A stretch of 64,000 nt of DNA from Litomosoides sigmodontis (lineage: Eukaryota; Nematoda; Chromadorea; Rhabditida; Onchocercidae). Numbering within the stretch: the stretch's first letter is position 1; each line of letters opens with the position of its first letter. The DNA lies in NCBI GenBank assembly GCA_963070105.1, contig OY718805.1:1488001-1552000 (forward strand), read 5' to 3'. Under the pieces are notes generated by a model. That model did not search any database. It was not told the DNA's origin and saw only the letters and a list, made by a program, of their open reading frames with translations. Of this stretch, positions 1 through 12,786 are shown one piece after another. Made by a program: the position numbers and the translations under genes.

Positions 1-866
<866 letters not shown>

Positions 867-939
867 ACTTTTCATGAAAGTTAGCAAATTGTTTAGGTAC
901 TATGGTTTTCACTGAAAATAAGAAATCTTCGTCTTTCAG

Positions 940-3493
940 GTGTCGTCACTTTCTAAGAAAGTTAACGATTTAGAAGAGGAACGGATGAGCTCAGGTGAGG
1001 AAAAGGCACGTTTACGAGCCGATAATGCTGTACTTACGGAACGCATACATATTTTGGAAGAGCAATTGCAGGCTGCCGAACAAAGGTCTTATTATACTAT
1101 TAGCATTTCATTGATTATACTACAACTGTTAGCAATATTAAATTTTAAATTTGTTTGTTTGTTTTGTTTACATTTTTGTGTTTACATTCAAAATTTAAGC
1201 TCAATAATCAAAGTGAAAGAGAGTTTTGGTTTTCAAAAGAATAAAATTTTTACAGTTATTTGATTCATTTCATTCTTTATGATCCTTTTTTTTCATTCAT
1301 TCTTTTTTCAATATAACTAATCTGATTCTTTCAAATTTGTTTTTTTACTTTCTTTTTTTCCTTTCATTTTCTGGCTCTCTATGTCTCTTCTTCTCAACAG
1401 TATTTCAACAAGAAGCATAAAAAGAAAAAGAAAATATTCATAGCTTATTAATTTAGAATCTTCCAAAATTCTCAGATAATTACTGAAATGCTAACATATG
1501 AGGTTGTTTGGCTAAATTGAAATAAATTGAAAGCGAGAGGAGTCTTTTTAAATTATGAAAAATTTAATTAAATTAAGAAAGGGTCAAATAAATTACAATT
1601 TTTTTAATTTCTCAAAAATAACAAGAACGGCAAAACATGACCCATATGTAGCTTAAATTAAAAGCACTTAATTATTTTTGCTTTTTTATTGCCATTTGAG
1701 GAATCATTGAGAAATAAAATGCAATTTCCGTAAATTATTATCTCTGCTTTCACCGAAAATTTTCTTTTATGTTCCTTCAGCTACAAAAAACTATGAAATG
1801 AGGCAAAGAAGCAGAAATAAATTGAAATTTATTATTATTCAAGAAAATTTAACGATTTTTTTTAGCAAAATTAAACTTATCAATTTTCAATTCTTTCACG
1901 TTTTATATTTATGTGCAGGTGGAAGGAAAAGTTAATGGAGGAAAAAAGCCGAAATCGTGATATTATTTCAAGGATGGAGCGTGAAAAGCAGTTGGAAATA
2001 GAAAGTGCCGCTTTAAAATATCAGGTTCTCACCATCTCTTCGCCTTTTTCCTGATATTTTTAATTTTCCAAAATGAAAAGTTGGTCATCAACGAATGATG
2101 TATTAAAGTATTAAATTGTTGAAATTTCTAGATCACAACTATTATTTTAATAGTTGAAAATAAACTCTGTAGGTGTTGGAGAAGGATTGTGTTGGGATGA
2201 GGAAGGAGAAAGAGAAGATGCAAAATGATATGCTTCATTTGGAACTCAACCTTGAAAGTGCAAGGGATCAGCTGATTGAAGCAAATGCAATGTGTGAAAC
2301 ATTAGAAGAAGCACGAGTTAAAATTGAGAGGGATTTCAGAAGGTTTAATTTAATTTTAATTCATTTCATTCTTTTGTAACATACGGCAATAATTTCCACT
2401 GTTAAGCGTTTGTCAATTCAAATAAAATATCGTTCTATTGAAAATTTCAAAGTAGTGGAATTAAATGAATCAGAGCTTTGAATTATTCAATTTGCAGAAA
2501 AAATATTTATTGCAAACATAAAAGCATATAAAAAGGAGAATGAATGAGAAATAGTGAAATGATTTTATCATTCAATTCCATTACTTGATATTTGATTACT
2601 GCATGAGCAATTAATAATAGGTTTCGTGAAGAAGCACAGCAAGATATTGATAGTAGTTCGGAGTTGGTGGAGGAGCTTTCACGCCAAACAGATGAATTAA
2701 GGCGACAAAAAAATGAAACTTTACCGCGAGCATCAGTTACTGAACAGGTAGATAATAAATTACTTACTACAACTTATTTCTTTTTCTCTTCGCCTTACTT
2801 TTACTACTGCTTGTTTCGCTCTTATTTTGCTGAGGTACATTGCAAAATGATATGATTTTAATGCGATAAGTCTTAATGCAATTGCTGTTAGACAGTATTA
2901 TTAGTAAGAAAAACGGTAAATCAGGAAAAGAAAATAAATTGCAATTCTTTTTTTGTTGTAATTTTTATATTTAAATTTGTTTCAATTAGACGAATGGAAG
3001 AATTTTTACTTTCTACCTTAACTACCTTCTTAGATTGCATCGTTGGAAAATGAAGTGAATCGTTACCGTAAAGAGAACAAAGAGTTAAAGCGACAAAACG
3101 AAGATTTGCAAGCGCAACTGATCCATGATTCCATTGAAGCTGGTCAAAATTTACTCAAAAATTTTGACGATGATCCAAAGCCATCATTAGCTGAAGAATT
3201 AAGTGGCAAAGATTCCACCGAGGTTATACTCTACCACATCTTTTCTTTTTTTTTCTCTCTCTCTCTCTTTCCTTTTTTAATTCAAGATAAAATTAATTGG
3301 AAATTGAAATGGAGGCGAAAGAAGAATTGTTGCATTATAATTTTAGCTAATGAATGCGTTAAAAGAGCAAGAAATATGCAATCAGAAATTACGAAATTAC
3401 ATAAATGGTATATTAATGCGGGTGATCGAATTACATCCTGAAATATTGGAAATTAAAGAGAACGATTGGAGGGAATCATCGGATAGCAGTTGA
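940..3493 (+). CDS. Rab11 family-interacting protein 3/4-like (class II FIP), 5' partial
   Basis: Six exons read: 940-1085, 1919-2024, 2173-2342, 2621-2747, 3034-3222, 3347-3493; all phases close and give 294 residues. The product is one long charged coiled coil (many [13 protein letters not shown] and [13 protein letters not shown] heptads) ending in a Rab-binding domain whose core reads [20 protein letters not shown]. That matches the C-terminal FIP-RBD of RAB11FIP3 and RAB11FIP4, which binds GTP-Rab11 (and Arf) and links recycling endosomes to dynein and cytokinesis. The N-terminus, which carries EF-hands in vertebrate FIP3, would lie left of the window. The last exon is not an extension of 3034-3222: reading through gives a frame that loses the FIP-RBD. 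Family confidence is high; which class II member it equals is not resolved. Confidence 0.92.
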
Positions 3494-6094
3494 CAGTTTA
3501 CCGATCAGGTGAGTTAGTATCGTTGATGACTATCAATCAATTCATCAATTACATGAAGTAGTCTGAACAACTATGCTTTTCTCTCTCTCTCTCCCTCTAT
3601 CTCTCCGTCTTTCGAAATTTAGCTTACAGTTGAATGTGTAATAAGTGTATACAGAAAATAATTTTGGGAAAAATTACGAATGTGAAATTAAACTTTTTTT
3701 ACTAAAGGAAAATTTTACCGTTAACTTTTTATCTTTCAATTTATTCAAAATTATAATGAAAAATTATTATAGGAGCAATGCACGTCACAATCATTATTTT
3801 CGAATGTTACGCTTTCACCGCAAAAGCATCCGAAATTATCATACGTCCAATCAACGCCTAATGCGTCACGTGTTACGTCAAAAGAGAATTTCACAACAAA
3901 GCTTTACAATTATTGGTCCTCCAATTGGAATGTTTTTCGGTTCATTCCATTGCAATCATAATACTGTTTTGATTAAATCGTGAAAACACGGTGTTTTAGA
4001 AGGATCAATATAGCAGCTTTAATTATAGATATTCAGGGGACAAGTAGTTGTAATTTAAAACGTTTCATCTCTTTTTTTTGAATCAAAATACATATTCCTT
4101 TTCCTCCACCTCACCCCGAAAGCGATCGATTAATATTAATTAGTTAAATTTCGTGTTAATCATAATTTACAAAATAAAAATGTAAAAAGTAACATTTGTC
4201 ATATTAAAAGATGGCATTGTTGATTATAGAAATATTGATCCAATTAAATTAATTAACATTGCTTCTGATCGATAATGATATTCGCCTTTTTCCATCCGGT
4301 TTTTTTCTCTTCAACTATGATATTTATGTGAGTACTTTGTTTAATTTGATATTTAATTTTTTTTTTGAAATAATATTTCGATTATTATCATTATTTATTT
4401 CTTTTTTTTGTGAGCACATCCTTTTTTCCCTTTAATTCATTAGCTTTAAATCGTTGTCGATATTTTGATTGAAAAAATTTCTTTTATATTTTTAAAATTT
4501 TATTCAAATACTTCAGAAATGTTTAGTTTAGTAGTGTAAAGAGAAGAAATGTAATAGCTTTCTTTTATTATCAAAAATTCCAAAACATTTGCATCTTTTT
4601 TACACTTTTTATCCTTCTGTTTTCTGCAAAAATTATTAAATTTGATATTAAATTTTAATAATTCAAATTAATGCTATTTGCTGTAATTGTATTTTATTAA
4701 AAAATAATGCTTGTATGACAGCGACAATTTCGTTTAAAATTTTTGTATATTAATTATTTTTGCTAAATATGTGTTTCTCTCTCTCTATCCCTGTTTCTCT
4801 CTCTTTTGTTGCCTATTTATATATTCATAATTGAATTTTCCATATAAAAATTTTCATGCAGTATCTTAGAGTATAATTACTTCAAATTTATTATAATTAT
4901 TATCCCTGCTTGGATCACAGATCATCCGTCGATTGTATTATCATCACATAATCGACGAAGAATTACAGTAGTACATCGAATGCGGAACAGTTAGCGCAAT
5001 AAATCGTTCTTTTTTTTTTAAATAAAACTTTATAATTTATTTTGGACATCAAAAGTAATATTACACATAAGTGTGCCGACCTTATTCTTATTCTTCTGAC
5101 CTTATTCTTTATTTAAAAGCAAAATTTCATCTTAAATTCAAACCGAACCAAATGGAGAATATATTTTGCAGAGTTTTTGTTTCAGTTAAATTTTTAAAGA
5201 TAACATTTTCTATTGAATGTCGAATATATGCAACAGGATTGCAAAGTTGATTTAACAATCAAAAAGAATTTATGATATCTATAAATTCTTGAAATACAAG
5301 CAAAAATTATATTCTGAGTGCTAACATTTAAATTTAAAATTATCATTTTCAGCTAAAATATTTTATCTTTCTCATCTGTTCTAGCTAATGTTATGATATT
5401 CGAAGGTTAAATTATAAAAACGTATTTCGATTTAATTGGTCAATTTCATCTTTAAGTCAATATGTGCTGGTAGAGATATGCAAAAATTTATCGAATAGAG
5501 TACAGGTAAGGAGAGATTAATTAATGAAAAGTTTAACGTGAAAAAATTATGCCTCTAGAGTTTTATTTTTATCGGCAAGAAAAAAACAAAAATAAAGTTG
5601 ATAAATGATAAGAGTAATAATAATGTAACCTGAGGCTTCGACATTCTTGAATATTACCGTCTAACTACCAGGCGTGTGAAAATTTTTTAATTAAATTTGC
5701 TCCACTTACAGTAATGATTTTTAAATTAGTGTAAGTTTATTGATGTTAAGAAAAAACAGTTTATCACAATTAGGATAAATATAATATTAGGCATTAAAAA
5801 GTAAGCAGTTAAATGGTAGAATATTAATTCTTAAACAAATCAAAAGCGATCAAATAATTTTTAATTTGATAAAAAACAATTGTGGCAATCTTTTTTTTTC
5901 TTTCTATTTTAGAGTTCTTAGGAAGAATGAATGACTTGTAATATTTTTCTTCGTTTTAAGAAAAATGCGGTTAATGAAAAAATCGTTGATATTAAAAAGT
6001 TTACATTTAAATGAAGTAGTCAAAAAATTTCACGTAGTTTTATTGATTGAATTAAATTAAATTAAATTCTTACATGTTTCACTCACATATGAAA
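3494..6094. other. Intergenic / 3' UTR region of the FIP gene
   Basis: AT-rich sequence between the stop of the FIP gene (+) and the stop of the secreted-protein gene (-), so the two genes are convergent. AATAAA hexamers at 4173-4178 and 4998-5003 are possible polyadenylation signals for the FIP gene. I see no further gene. The longest open frame (3645-3983) has no family features and looks like chance. Confidence 0.6.
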
Positions 6095-8105
6095 TTAGTA
6101 ACAAAAAAACCAAAAGCACTTGGAACGTCGAACTTTTCCATCTTTTTCACGTTTAGCATTAAGCTTATCTTCAATAGCTGCGAGAATGCTATAACTGCCA
6201 GCTAATTCATCGTCCATTTCTTTGTAATAATTGTAGACGTCTTGAAGAACGTTCGAAACCTAAACGACGCCAATTATTTCAATAATTCCAACAAATCGTC
6301 TCACGTTGAATCCTTCCCTTATTTTCAAATTTGAATTTTCAAAATGAAGCGACGTCGGATGAACAGAGGAAAACGAAAACAATTCACCACAGAAAATTTG
6401 TTTTATCTCAAAATTAAGCTCTTTTCATTCATTGTAACTACTTCATTTGCAATTTAATTCTCGCAGTTAAGAGTTAAAATGTAACAGAACGGTTTTTTTT
6501 GTTCTAAAATAAACGTTTTTTTCAAAAAAGAAAAAAACAATTATCAAAGAGTTAATTGATTACTGCTAAATTATACTAAAACTTTACCCTCGTAATTAGC
6601 ATTAAATGAAAGCATTCTACTAAATAAATAACCAAAATGTTAGTTATTATTTAAGTAATAATTGCTAATTACTGCACTGAACATCACCTCATTAGCTAAA
6701 TTTCGAATTTTGTCAATGCGTTGAAGTGCGCCGATACTGTCACCAAAATTGTTGCCGTCCAAAATGGTTTGTTCAATTTTATGAATTCGAAGTCGAATAA
6801 TTGGCAAACTGCGCCACTTCTTTAGCGCATTTTTCTTGTTCGCTTCCTTTTCCATGCCGAAAGCGTTCCCTTTCACTTTCAATGCTTCCAGCTGGCTGTT
6901 TGCTTCGTTAAATTCAAGCGTTTCATAGACATCTTGAAACTGCAAATATTTCCACTGTTCTCTATAATTCCGGCTTTGTGGAAATCGGCTTTCCTCTCTT
7001 TTCAGCCGGAAAAGAAAAGGAAAAGCCATTTCCGGCAGCACTTTATGGGAGTCATTTCCGAATTTTTATCTTCCATTTACTATGAAAAATTTCCATTCAA
7101 TGGATATTTTTTTATTGCAGTGTTTCGTTAAATGTTGTAAAATTAGTTGTAAATTACGCATTTTTTTTTGGGTTTCATTTAAAATGGGTTAGAATTTTGG
7201 TTAAAAAAATTGCAACAAACTTTTGCTACTTCAACCTTCCAATCTTTCGCATCGATTGGACTTTGCAACCATGCTGTTGAATTTATCAGCGAAACTTCAT
7301 TTTCAATTTCATCAAGATTATCAATTCCCTGCGATAGCTACTTAATCAAAGATCAATTCAAATTATACTGGATGAATTCTTGATAAATTAATGAAAATTA
7401 TTAGCGGATTAATCTCAGTACATTGCAATTACAATTCAATTGCTTAATTGATTGTAAAATGTTTGTCCGATTGGATGAAAAAAGATGCGTAAATCAAAAA
7501 TGAATTATTTCTTTTTTTTTTTAAAATTTTTTTTCAACAAAATTTGAAATGAACCGACCATCGTTCGATCGTACTCCAGCAATGTAGCAATTTTAATTCC
7601 ATCTCCATCAGCACCACTACCAAGCTCTTGCTGCTTCTCTTGGCAAATTAAGCATAATGGCTGAAATTTTTTTTAAGAAAAAAAGATTAAAATTATGAAT
7701 TGTATTTTTCATTGTTTACCACTTAATATGTAATAATAATTTATTTTAAACTGAACAAAAACAAAATTGTTTTTCAATTCTCTCCATTATTTCTTAGCAT
7801 TTTAAAATTAATTTTTATTTTTATTTTCATCAAAATTTATTTACGTTCTTCTATTTGATCGCTAATTATTTCTGTTAAATACTTTTTCCAAAAAAAGTCA
7901 TAATTATCACGCCATACATTTGATGATAATTTGAAGTAGGAATTTAAGTTGTTCTTTTTTCCTTTAATGATAATATTAGAAATTGTTTGTTTGAAATTTG
8001 AAAAGATTAGACCTGAATTTCATTTTTTGATGCTACAAAGCCTTCGTCGAGAGGTTTAGCGATCAATCGTCCGATCAAAGCAATAATTATAAATAATTGA
8101 AACAT
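6095..8105 (-). CDS. Secreted helical protein of unknown family
   Basis: Five exons, in coding order: 8105-8013, 7660-7559, 7328-7236, 6939-6688, 6259-6095. All junctions are in phase 0 with GT-AG borders, giving 234 residues. The protein starts with a clear signal peptide (MFQLFIIIALIGRLIA, then KPLDEG), so it should enter the secretory pathway. The mature part is rich in charged helical stretches (for example NSQLEALKVKGNAF and IHKIEQTILDG) with a CxxC (CLIC) near its start and two cysteines in the last 10 residues. It ends in a basic, aromatic tail (KVRRSKCFWFFCY). There is no second hydrophobic segment. I do not recognise the family; the lack of any known domain suggests a nematode-restricted secreted product. 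Confidence 0.8.
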
Positions 8106-8570
8106 TTTTCAGCAATTTTTCTAAAAATACTCCTTCCATTTTAAATTCATTAAGAATTTTTATTTAAATACCTTAAGAATTATTAACAAAAGAAAGATGA
8201 AACGGAAAAAAGGAGGGGAGGTGGGAGGGAGAGGAGCAATTGTGGAGAAGGTGGGAATTGAATGAGCGGAAAAGTTGGTACTGTAATAATTAGATTGGAT
8301 GAATCGATTCATGCATTCCCTCCTCGTCCTACCTGATGCGATGGACAGGTAGTACAATTAACTGACCTTAGGAGAGGACTGACCAGTCAGGAGGTTAATG
8401 TCAAATAAAAAACGGAGCTACTGACGCGAGGTCATTCGTGAGGAAAATCGATCAGAGCTAATAATGCCTGAGCATTAGGGAGCGAAGAGGGGATGAGAGA
8501 GCGGAAGGGGATATTCCCTCTCCACTTTGCTTTCCATTTTTAAATGACCAGGAAGAGGATGAGAAGAGGA

Positions 8571-8598
8571 GAGAGGGAGAGAGAGAGAGAGAGAGAGG
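8571..8598. repeat. GA dinucleotide repeat
   Basis: Short GA-rich microsatellite in the intergenic region; it produces the low-complexity LSLSPSL frames on the opposite strand. Confidence 0.9.
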
Positions 8599-8858
8599 AA
8601 GAAATGTAAAGAAACACGGTGACCTTTTGCCTTTCAAACTGAGTGTTATCGGTCTGTTGTGACCTTTACATTTGAACTGTACACTATCCAAATATCAAGT
8701 GAATGTAAAAAAGCGAAATTTAAATTAAATTTCGAAATTCTCTGAGGCGAAAAAAAAGCTGGATAAGCATTTTTCTTTTGCGGTAAAGTTTAAATTTACA
8801 TTTCACGCATTTGATTGAATTTTTTTCTTTCGGTCTAAAAATGTAGAACACCAGAAGA

Positions 8859-8941
8859 ATGCTTGCGATTTCCGATATTTTAAATCGAAATTTTACAAAA
8901 GAAAAATTAAGTCCCCAAAAACAAAATGAGGAAAGTGAAGA
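8859..8941 (+). CDS. Candidate orphan first exon with an eh1-like motif
   Basis: An ATG at 8859 opens 27 codons plus two bases and runs into a consensus donor (AGA followed by GTAAGT at 8942). The peptide begins MLAISDILNRNFTKEKL, which resembles the Engrailed-homology-1/TN-type repression motif (F-S-I-x-D-I-L) found near the N-terminus of several homeobox proteins. No downstream homeodomain exon was found in the window, so this may be chance. A compatible acceptor follows at 9706 (TTTCAG then GAAATG) and stays open for about 40 codons, but that continuation has no recognisable domain. Confidence 0.25.
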
Positions 8942-11368
8942 GTAAGTAACAAATTCTATTTTGATTTTTTTCCATTATGATTGCAAATTTTAAAATTGAA
9001 AATTGATCACTTTTTTTGATTTAAGTTTAGGTTAACTGATTAATTTTAATAAGCTTTCTTCTATCGCAATTAATAATGAAATTTGATTTTAGAATGTTCC
9101 AGGACGTACTCCTTGTTAGCACAAGTAATCTTTAAAAAGTTCCATCAATTTACTACTTCACAGATGACGGCAGCTCAACGCAACGTTGCCACATGCATAC
9201 CAAATGATAAATTCAAATTTAGCTTAACTAAATTAGTAAGGTAATAATTACTCGTTTCGTTGGATATTGCTGAATGGAATTTCATTTCATTTCTGTATCG
9301 CCTCACTTCCTTCACAGCAACTGTTAGAATTTTGATCGTTGATCTTTGTTTTTTTTGCTTTTTACTAATTATTTCTCCCTCGTTTTTTCTTTGTTTTATC
9401 ATTTTTATCATAAATTTCAAATTTCTTTCCAAAATTTTCAAAAGGGCAAGTAAGCGTTTGCACTGCACTGATCAATTTTCGCTTAAAATTTTGCAGGTAT
9501 TACTGAATTTTCACTAAATTTCACGTTGAAAAGCACTGAAAATGAAATTTAACCAATAATAAAACACAACTGTTGCTAGTTCTTTTTTCATTTTTTTTCA
9601 CTGCCAAATTTTACTTCTACCGTACTTGTAAAGGTCAAAGGTTAATCAGATACGATCGCCTCATGTAGGATTATTTCAATTCAACTATGTTTGTTCTTAA
9701 TTTCAGGAAATGTTTTGTTCAGTTCATCGCTGCACAACTGAATACATCTCCGAAGTTTCATCAGTTACATTATAGACTGACCATCGGTCAGTGCAGTTGT
9801 GTATACGTGAAGTTAAGCGCACTATAGAAGGCATAATCAGCATAAATGTATATGAGCTAGCATTGAGATTAAAACCAAATTCAGAGGGCTTTAAATTCAA
9901 ATTGATAAATTGAACTAATTGATATTAGAAAATTTAAAAAGAAGAACACAATAAGGAAGTGAAAAATGTATTAAATATCAAATTTCAAAAAAGCGACATT
10001 ACTAAAATTTTTCAGCCAATCCTCTTTCCCAAAAAAATCAATACTAAATTCATTGCAATCACAACAGCAATAGCAGTAGCAGAAGCTTTTTGCTTCATTT
10101 CATGGCAATTTCAAAATTTTTTAGGAAACAATTCCTGTAATTTCAGTATGGCAAAGAGCAGATAACAATATCATTTAACAATTAAATTCATTAACAAAGT
10201 GGCACAGTCGAAGCGAAAATTTCTGCACGAAAATAGCTAACCATTTTTGTGGTTACTTTGTTTGTTGTCTGCAAATAAGTCAAAAAATGCATGAGTGAAT
10301 TAGTAAGTGAATGAAGCCAATTAATTATCAGGACGCTCACCATGCTATCAGTTAAAGCTAGAATTGTGCATCAAATTACTCAAACAAAAAATTCAAACTA
10401 TTCCTACTGAAAATGCCTGGGAAAGTGATGAACGAGTGTGAACGCATAATTTTTTAGGAAAATTTTTGTTTAATTACTTTTTTGTGTTTGATTTTCTGAA
10501 AGCTCAAAAATTATCCCTCTCAGTAAGGCTCTCTCTGTCATGACGAGAAACTGTCCTAAATTATGAATTGGAACAAACATGTCAGATTGATGATTCCTAG
10601 CAGCGAATAGATGGCACATATCAGAAATCCTGATCCACTGGCGATAAGAAATGCTCGTCTCAGTGATGATGCTGTACTTTCATATTCTGAATTTAATTTT
10701 AAAATTAAAGTAAAAATTTCAGTTTACTTATTTACACAGAAAGAGGGAGGGCATTTGCAATTGTCATAAATTTGAAATAAGAAGAGAAATGGATGAGAAA
10801 CATAAGTGGCTAAACAATAAATGAATTGCTTCAAAATGATTTAATTACTGATTGCGACATTTGACCTCACCACCTCAAAAATCTGTTCAGATCAGCAGCA
10901 AATCACCCTGGTGCTTAAATCAAACGAATCTTCTTGCTGATTCTGATCAAATGAATCATTCTGATGCTCTCTCTAATCAATGGGTCAGTACACTGAGATT
11001 CAGATCAACAAGTCATCCGGATGATTCATGCACCTTTATTGTCCTCACATCTCACGTTTTGCTATTTTAATGCTTTTTACGAAGAAAAAAGAAAACATTT
11101 CATTTATATTCTCTTAAACATTACCGTAAACGTATTCGAGTTCAGCGCCCCCAACTGCTTGTTTTCCCTTCTGAAATTGGAAAATTTTCACTCATTTTTA
11201 GTGCCTTTTTGGGATTGCAAATATCTTTCAATTTTCTTAATTAATTAAGAAAAAAGACAAAAAGACCAAAAAATGCTGCCATTACTAATCTTAAGTAATA
11301 TTACTTTAATATTACTTATCCTTTCTAATATTCATAACGAATTAGTCTGTCGCTAAATTTATTATCGC

Positions 11369-11614
11369 TTAATTCACTTTATCATTTCTCACTTTTTCTA
11401 CGGTTTTTTCAGCCTTATTCTTTCTCCCTTTCTCTTTCTTCTTTCCGCTTTCCACCTTTTTATCACTGCCACCACCGCCATCACTACTTGCTTGGGCAGC
11501 AGCATCAATGACCGGTTGTTTTATGCTGGACATGATCGGTGTCGAAGGAGCGGCGTCATCGCTAGTTTTTGCGTCAGCTCTTGTCGGATCCAAAATTTCA
11601 TAATCATCGCCCAT
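11369..11614 (-). CDS. Small hydrophilic hypothetical protein
   Basis: Single open frame of 81 residues starting MGDDYEILDPTRADAKT. The first part is acidic; the centre has a glycine/serine stretch (SSDGGGGSDKK) and the C-terminal third is lysine-rich (KKEKGRKNKAEKTVEKV). A T-rich acceptor (TTTTCCAG) lies seven bases before the ATG, as expected for a spliced-leader trans-splice site, and it supports this start. The base composition is less AT-rich than the flanks. No domain is recognised and a further 5' exon cannot be excluded, because the acceptor could equally be an ordinary cis acceptor. Confidence 0.5.
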   Translation of the reverse strand: MGDDYEILDPTRADAKTSDDAAPSTPIMSSIKQPVIDAAAQASSDGGGGSDKKVESGKKKEKGRKNKAEKTVEKVRNDKVN

Positions 11615-12321
11615 ACTCCTCTGGAAAACAACCGAAAGCTATCCCTTATATTATCATCACATTTGAAATTTTACAAAGAATTATTATTATTATTAATTTA
11701 ATTTATCATATTAATTTATTTCACAGAAACTTAACTCAATTCTCATCATTTTCATTTATTAATTGATAAGCTAAAGATAAGAGAAGAAAAAAGTTTAGAA
11801 GACTGCAATTAGACTATAAATTTGAATTGTGCGACAAAGTCACTTTTACTTGTCGAACTTTTCCTCTCCCTAATTAGCAAGTTGAAACTACGAAATGAAT
11901 CGCACCCAGTCTGAGTAGTAGCAGTCGGAGAAATGCTTTTTTATCCTTCACTTGCCTTCATTTTTTATACAATTAATAATTATGCAAATTAAATTAGTAA
12001 AAGTTTCACCAATTTGGAAGCTATTTGCCAGCTTGGTATGTTCGTGATGCAATTAGGTCATTACTGAAATAGATTTCAAAATTGGTTGAAGTCATGAGAC
12101 CATTCCTGCCACCGATTCATGAAATCGCTCGGCTGAGATTCCAGAATTTCACCTTGTTCCACTTCTCCTGCCCGCGGTAGCAGTAGCACTCCTGTTTTCC
12201 ACTACACCAATTATTAATAAAATGATAAAGCGCTCCTGGGGAACCATGCAACCAGTTGCGCCTCTCCAATATGCCATCATTTCATCACACATCATTTACT
12301 GTTATTATCATTTCCGCCACA

Positions 12322-12352
<31 letters not shown>

Positions 12353-12786
12353 TATTACTCGTTTACTATTTATCATTATTTCTATTATTCGTCACTTTTA
12401 TTATTTATCACTTTTATCATTTATTGTTTATTATTGTTGGCGTTTTTGGCACTGCTGTTGTTATTATCCTTTTTATCAGTGCGGTAAATAGAGTGAGGGT
12501 GCGTTACAACGTGAAAGCTAATATAATTCCACGTTCATTTCACGAAATGACCAGAATATCTCTTCCATAAAATGGTGAAATTCCTTCACTCATAGAATAA
12601 TCAGAGCGTAATCAGTGATAACAGCTTGATTTTCTCCCACACTTTTCAACTCTAAAAAATTCTATCAGTGAGAACTAACTGTTCAGCCTACGGTTAATGA
12701 ATATGTCGTAGGTGGTTCGTATCTCACTTTCATTAATTATATGAAACTAATTCAGTTTCTCTTTTAACGGCTTATATTTGTTTCAG
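11615..12786. other. Intergenic region upstream of the APOL-like gene
   Basis: Contains a TTA microsatellite around 12320-12352 and a pyrimidine-rich stretch. The overlapping leucine/tyrosine-rich frames at 12222-12570 are products of that repeat. Part of the promoter or an unseen 5' exon of the gene starting at 12787 may be here. Confidence 0.6.
12320..12352. repeat. TTA microsatellite
   Basis: About eleven TTA/ATT triplets, then degenerate copies to about 12440. Same triplet class as the array at the left edge of the window. Confidence 0.9.

Larger units (their letters stand above)
8106..11368. other. Gene-poor region with simple repeats
   Basis: About 3.3 kb upstream of the secreted-protein gene. 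It holds a GA dinucleotide run near 8571-8598, short palindromes such as GACTGACCATCGGTCAGTGC near 9776, and scattered short open frames without recognisable domains. One isolated exon-like ORF at 8859 is listed separately. No homeodomain, kinase, zinc-finger or transposase signature was seen on either strand. Confidence 0.6.

Noticed and set aside
12222..12570. Two overlapping leucine/tyrosine-rich frames
   Set aside because: They are translations of the TTA microsatellite and its flanks.
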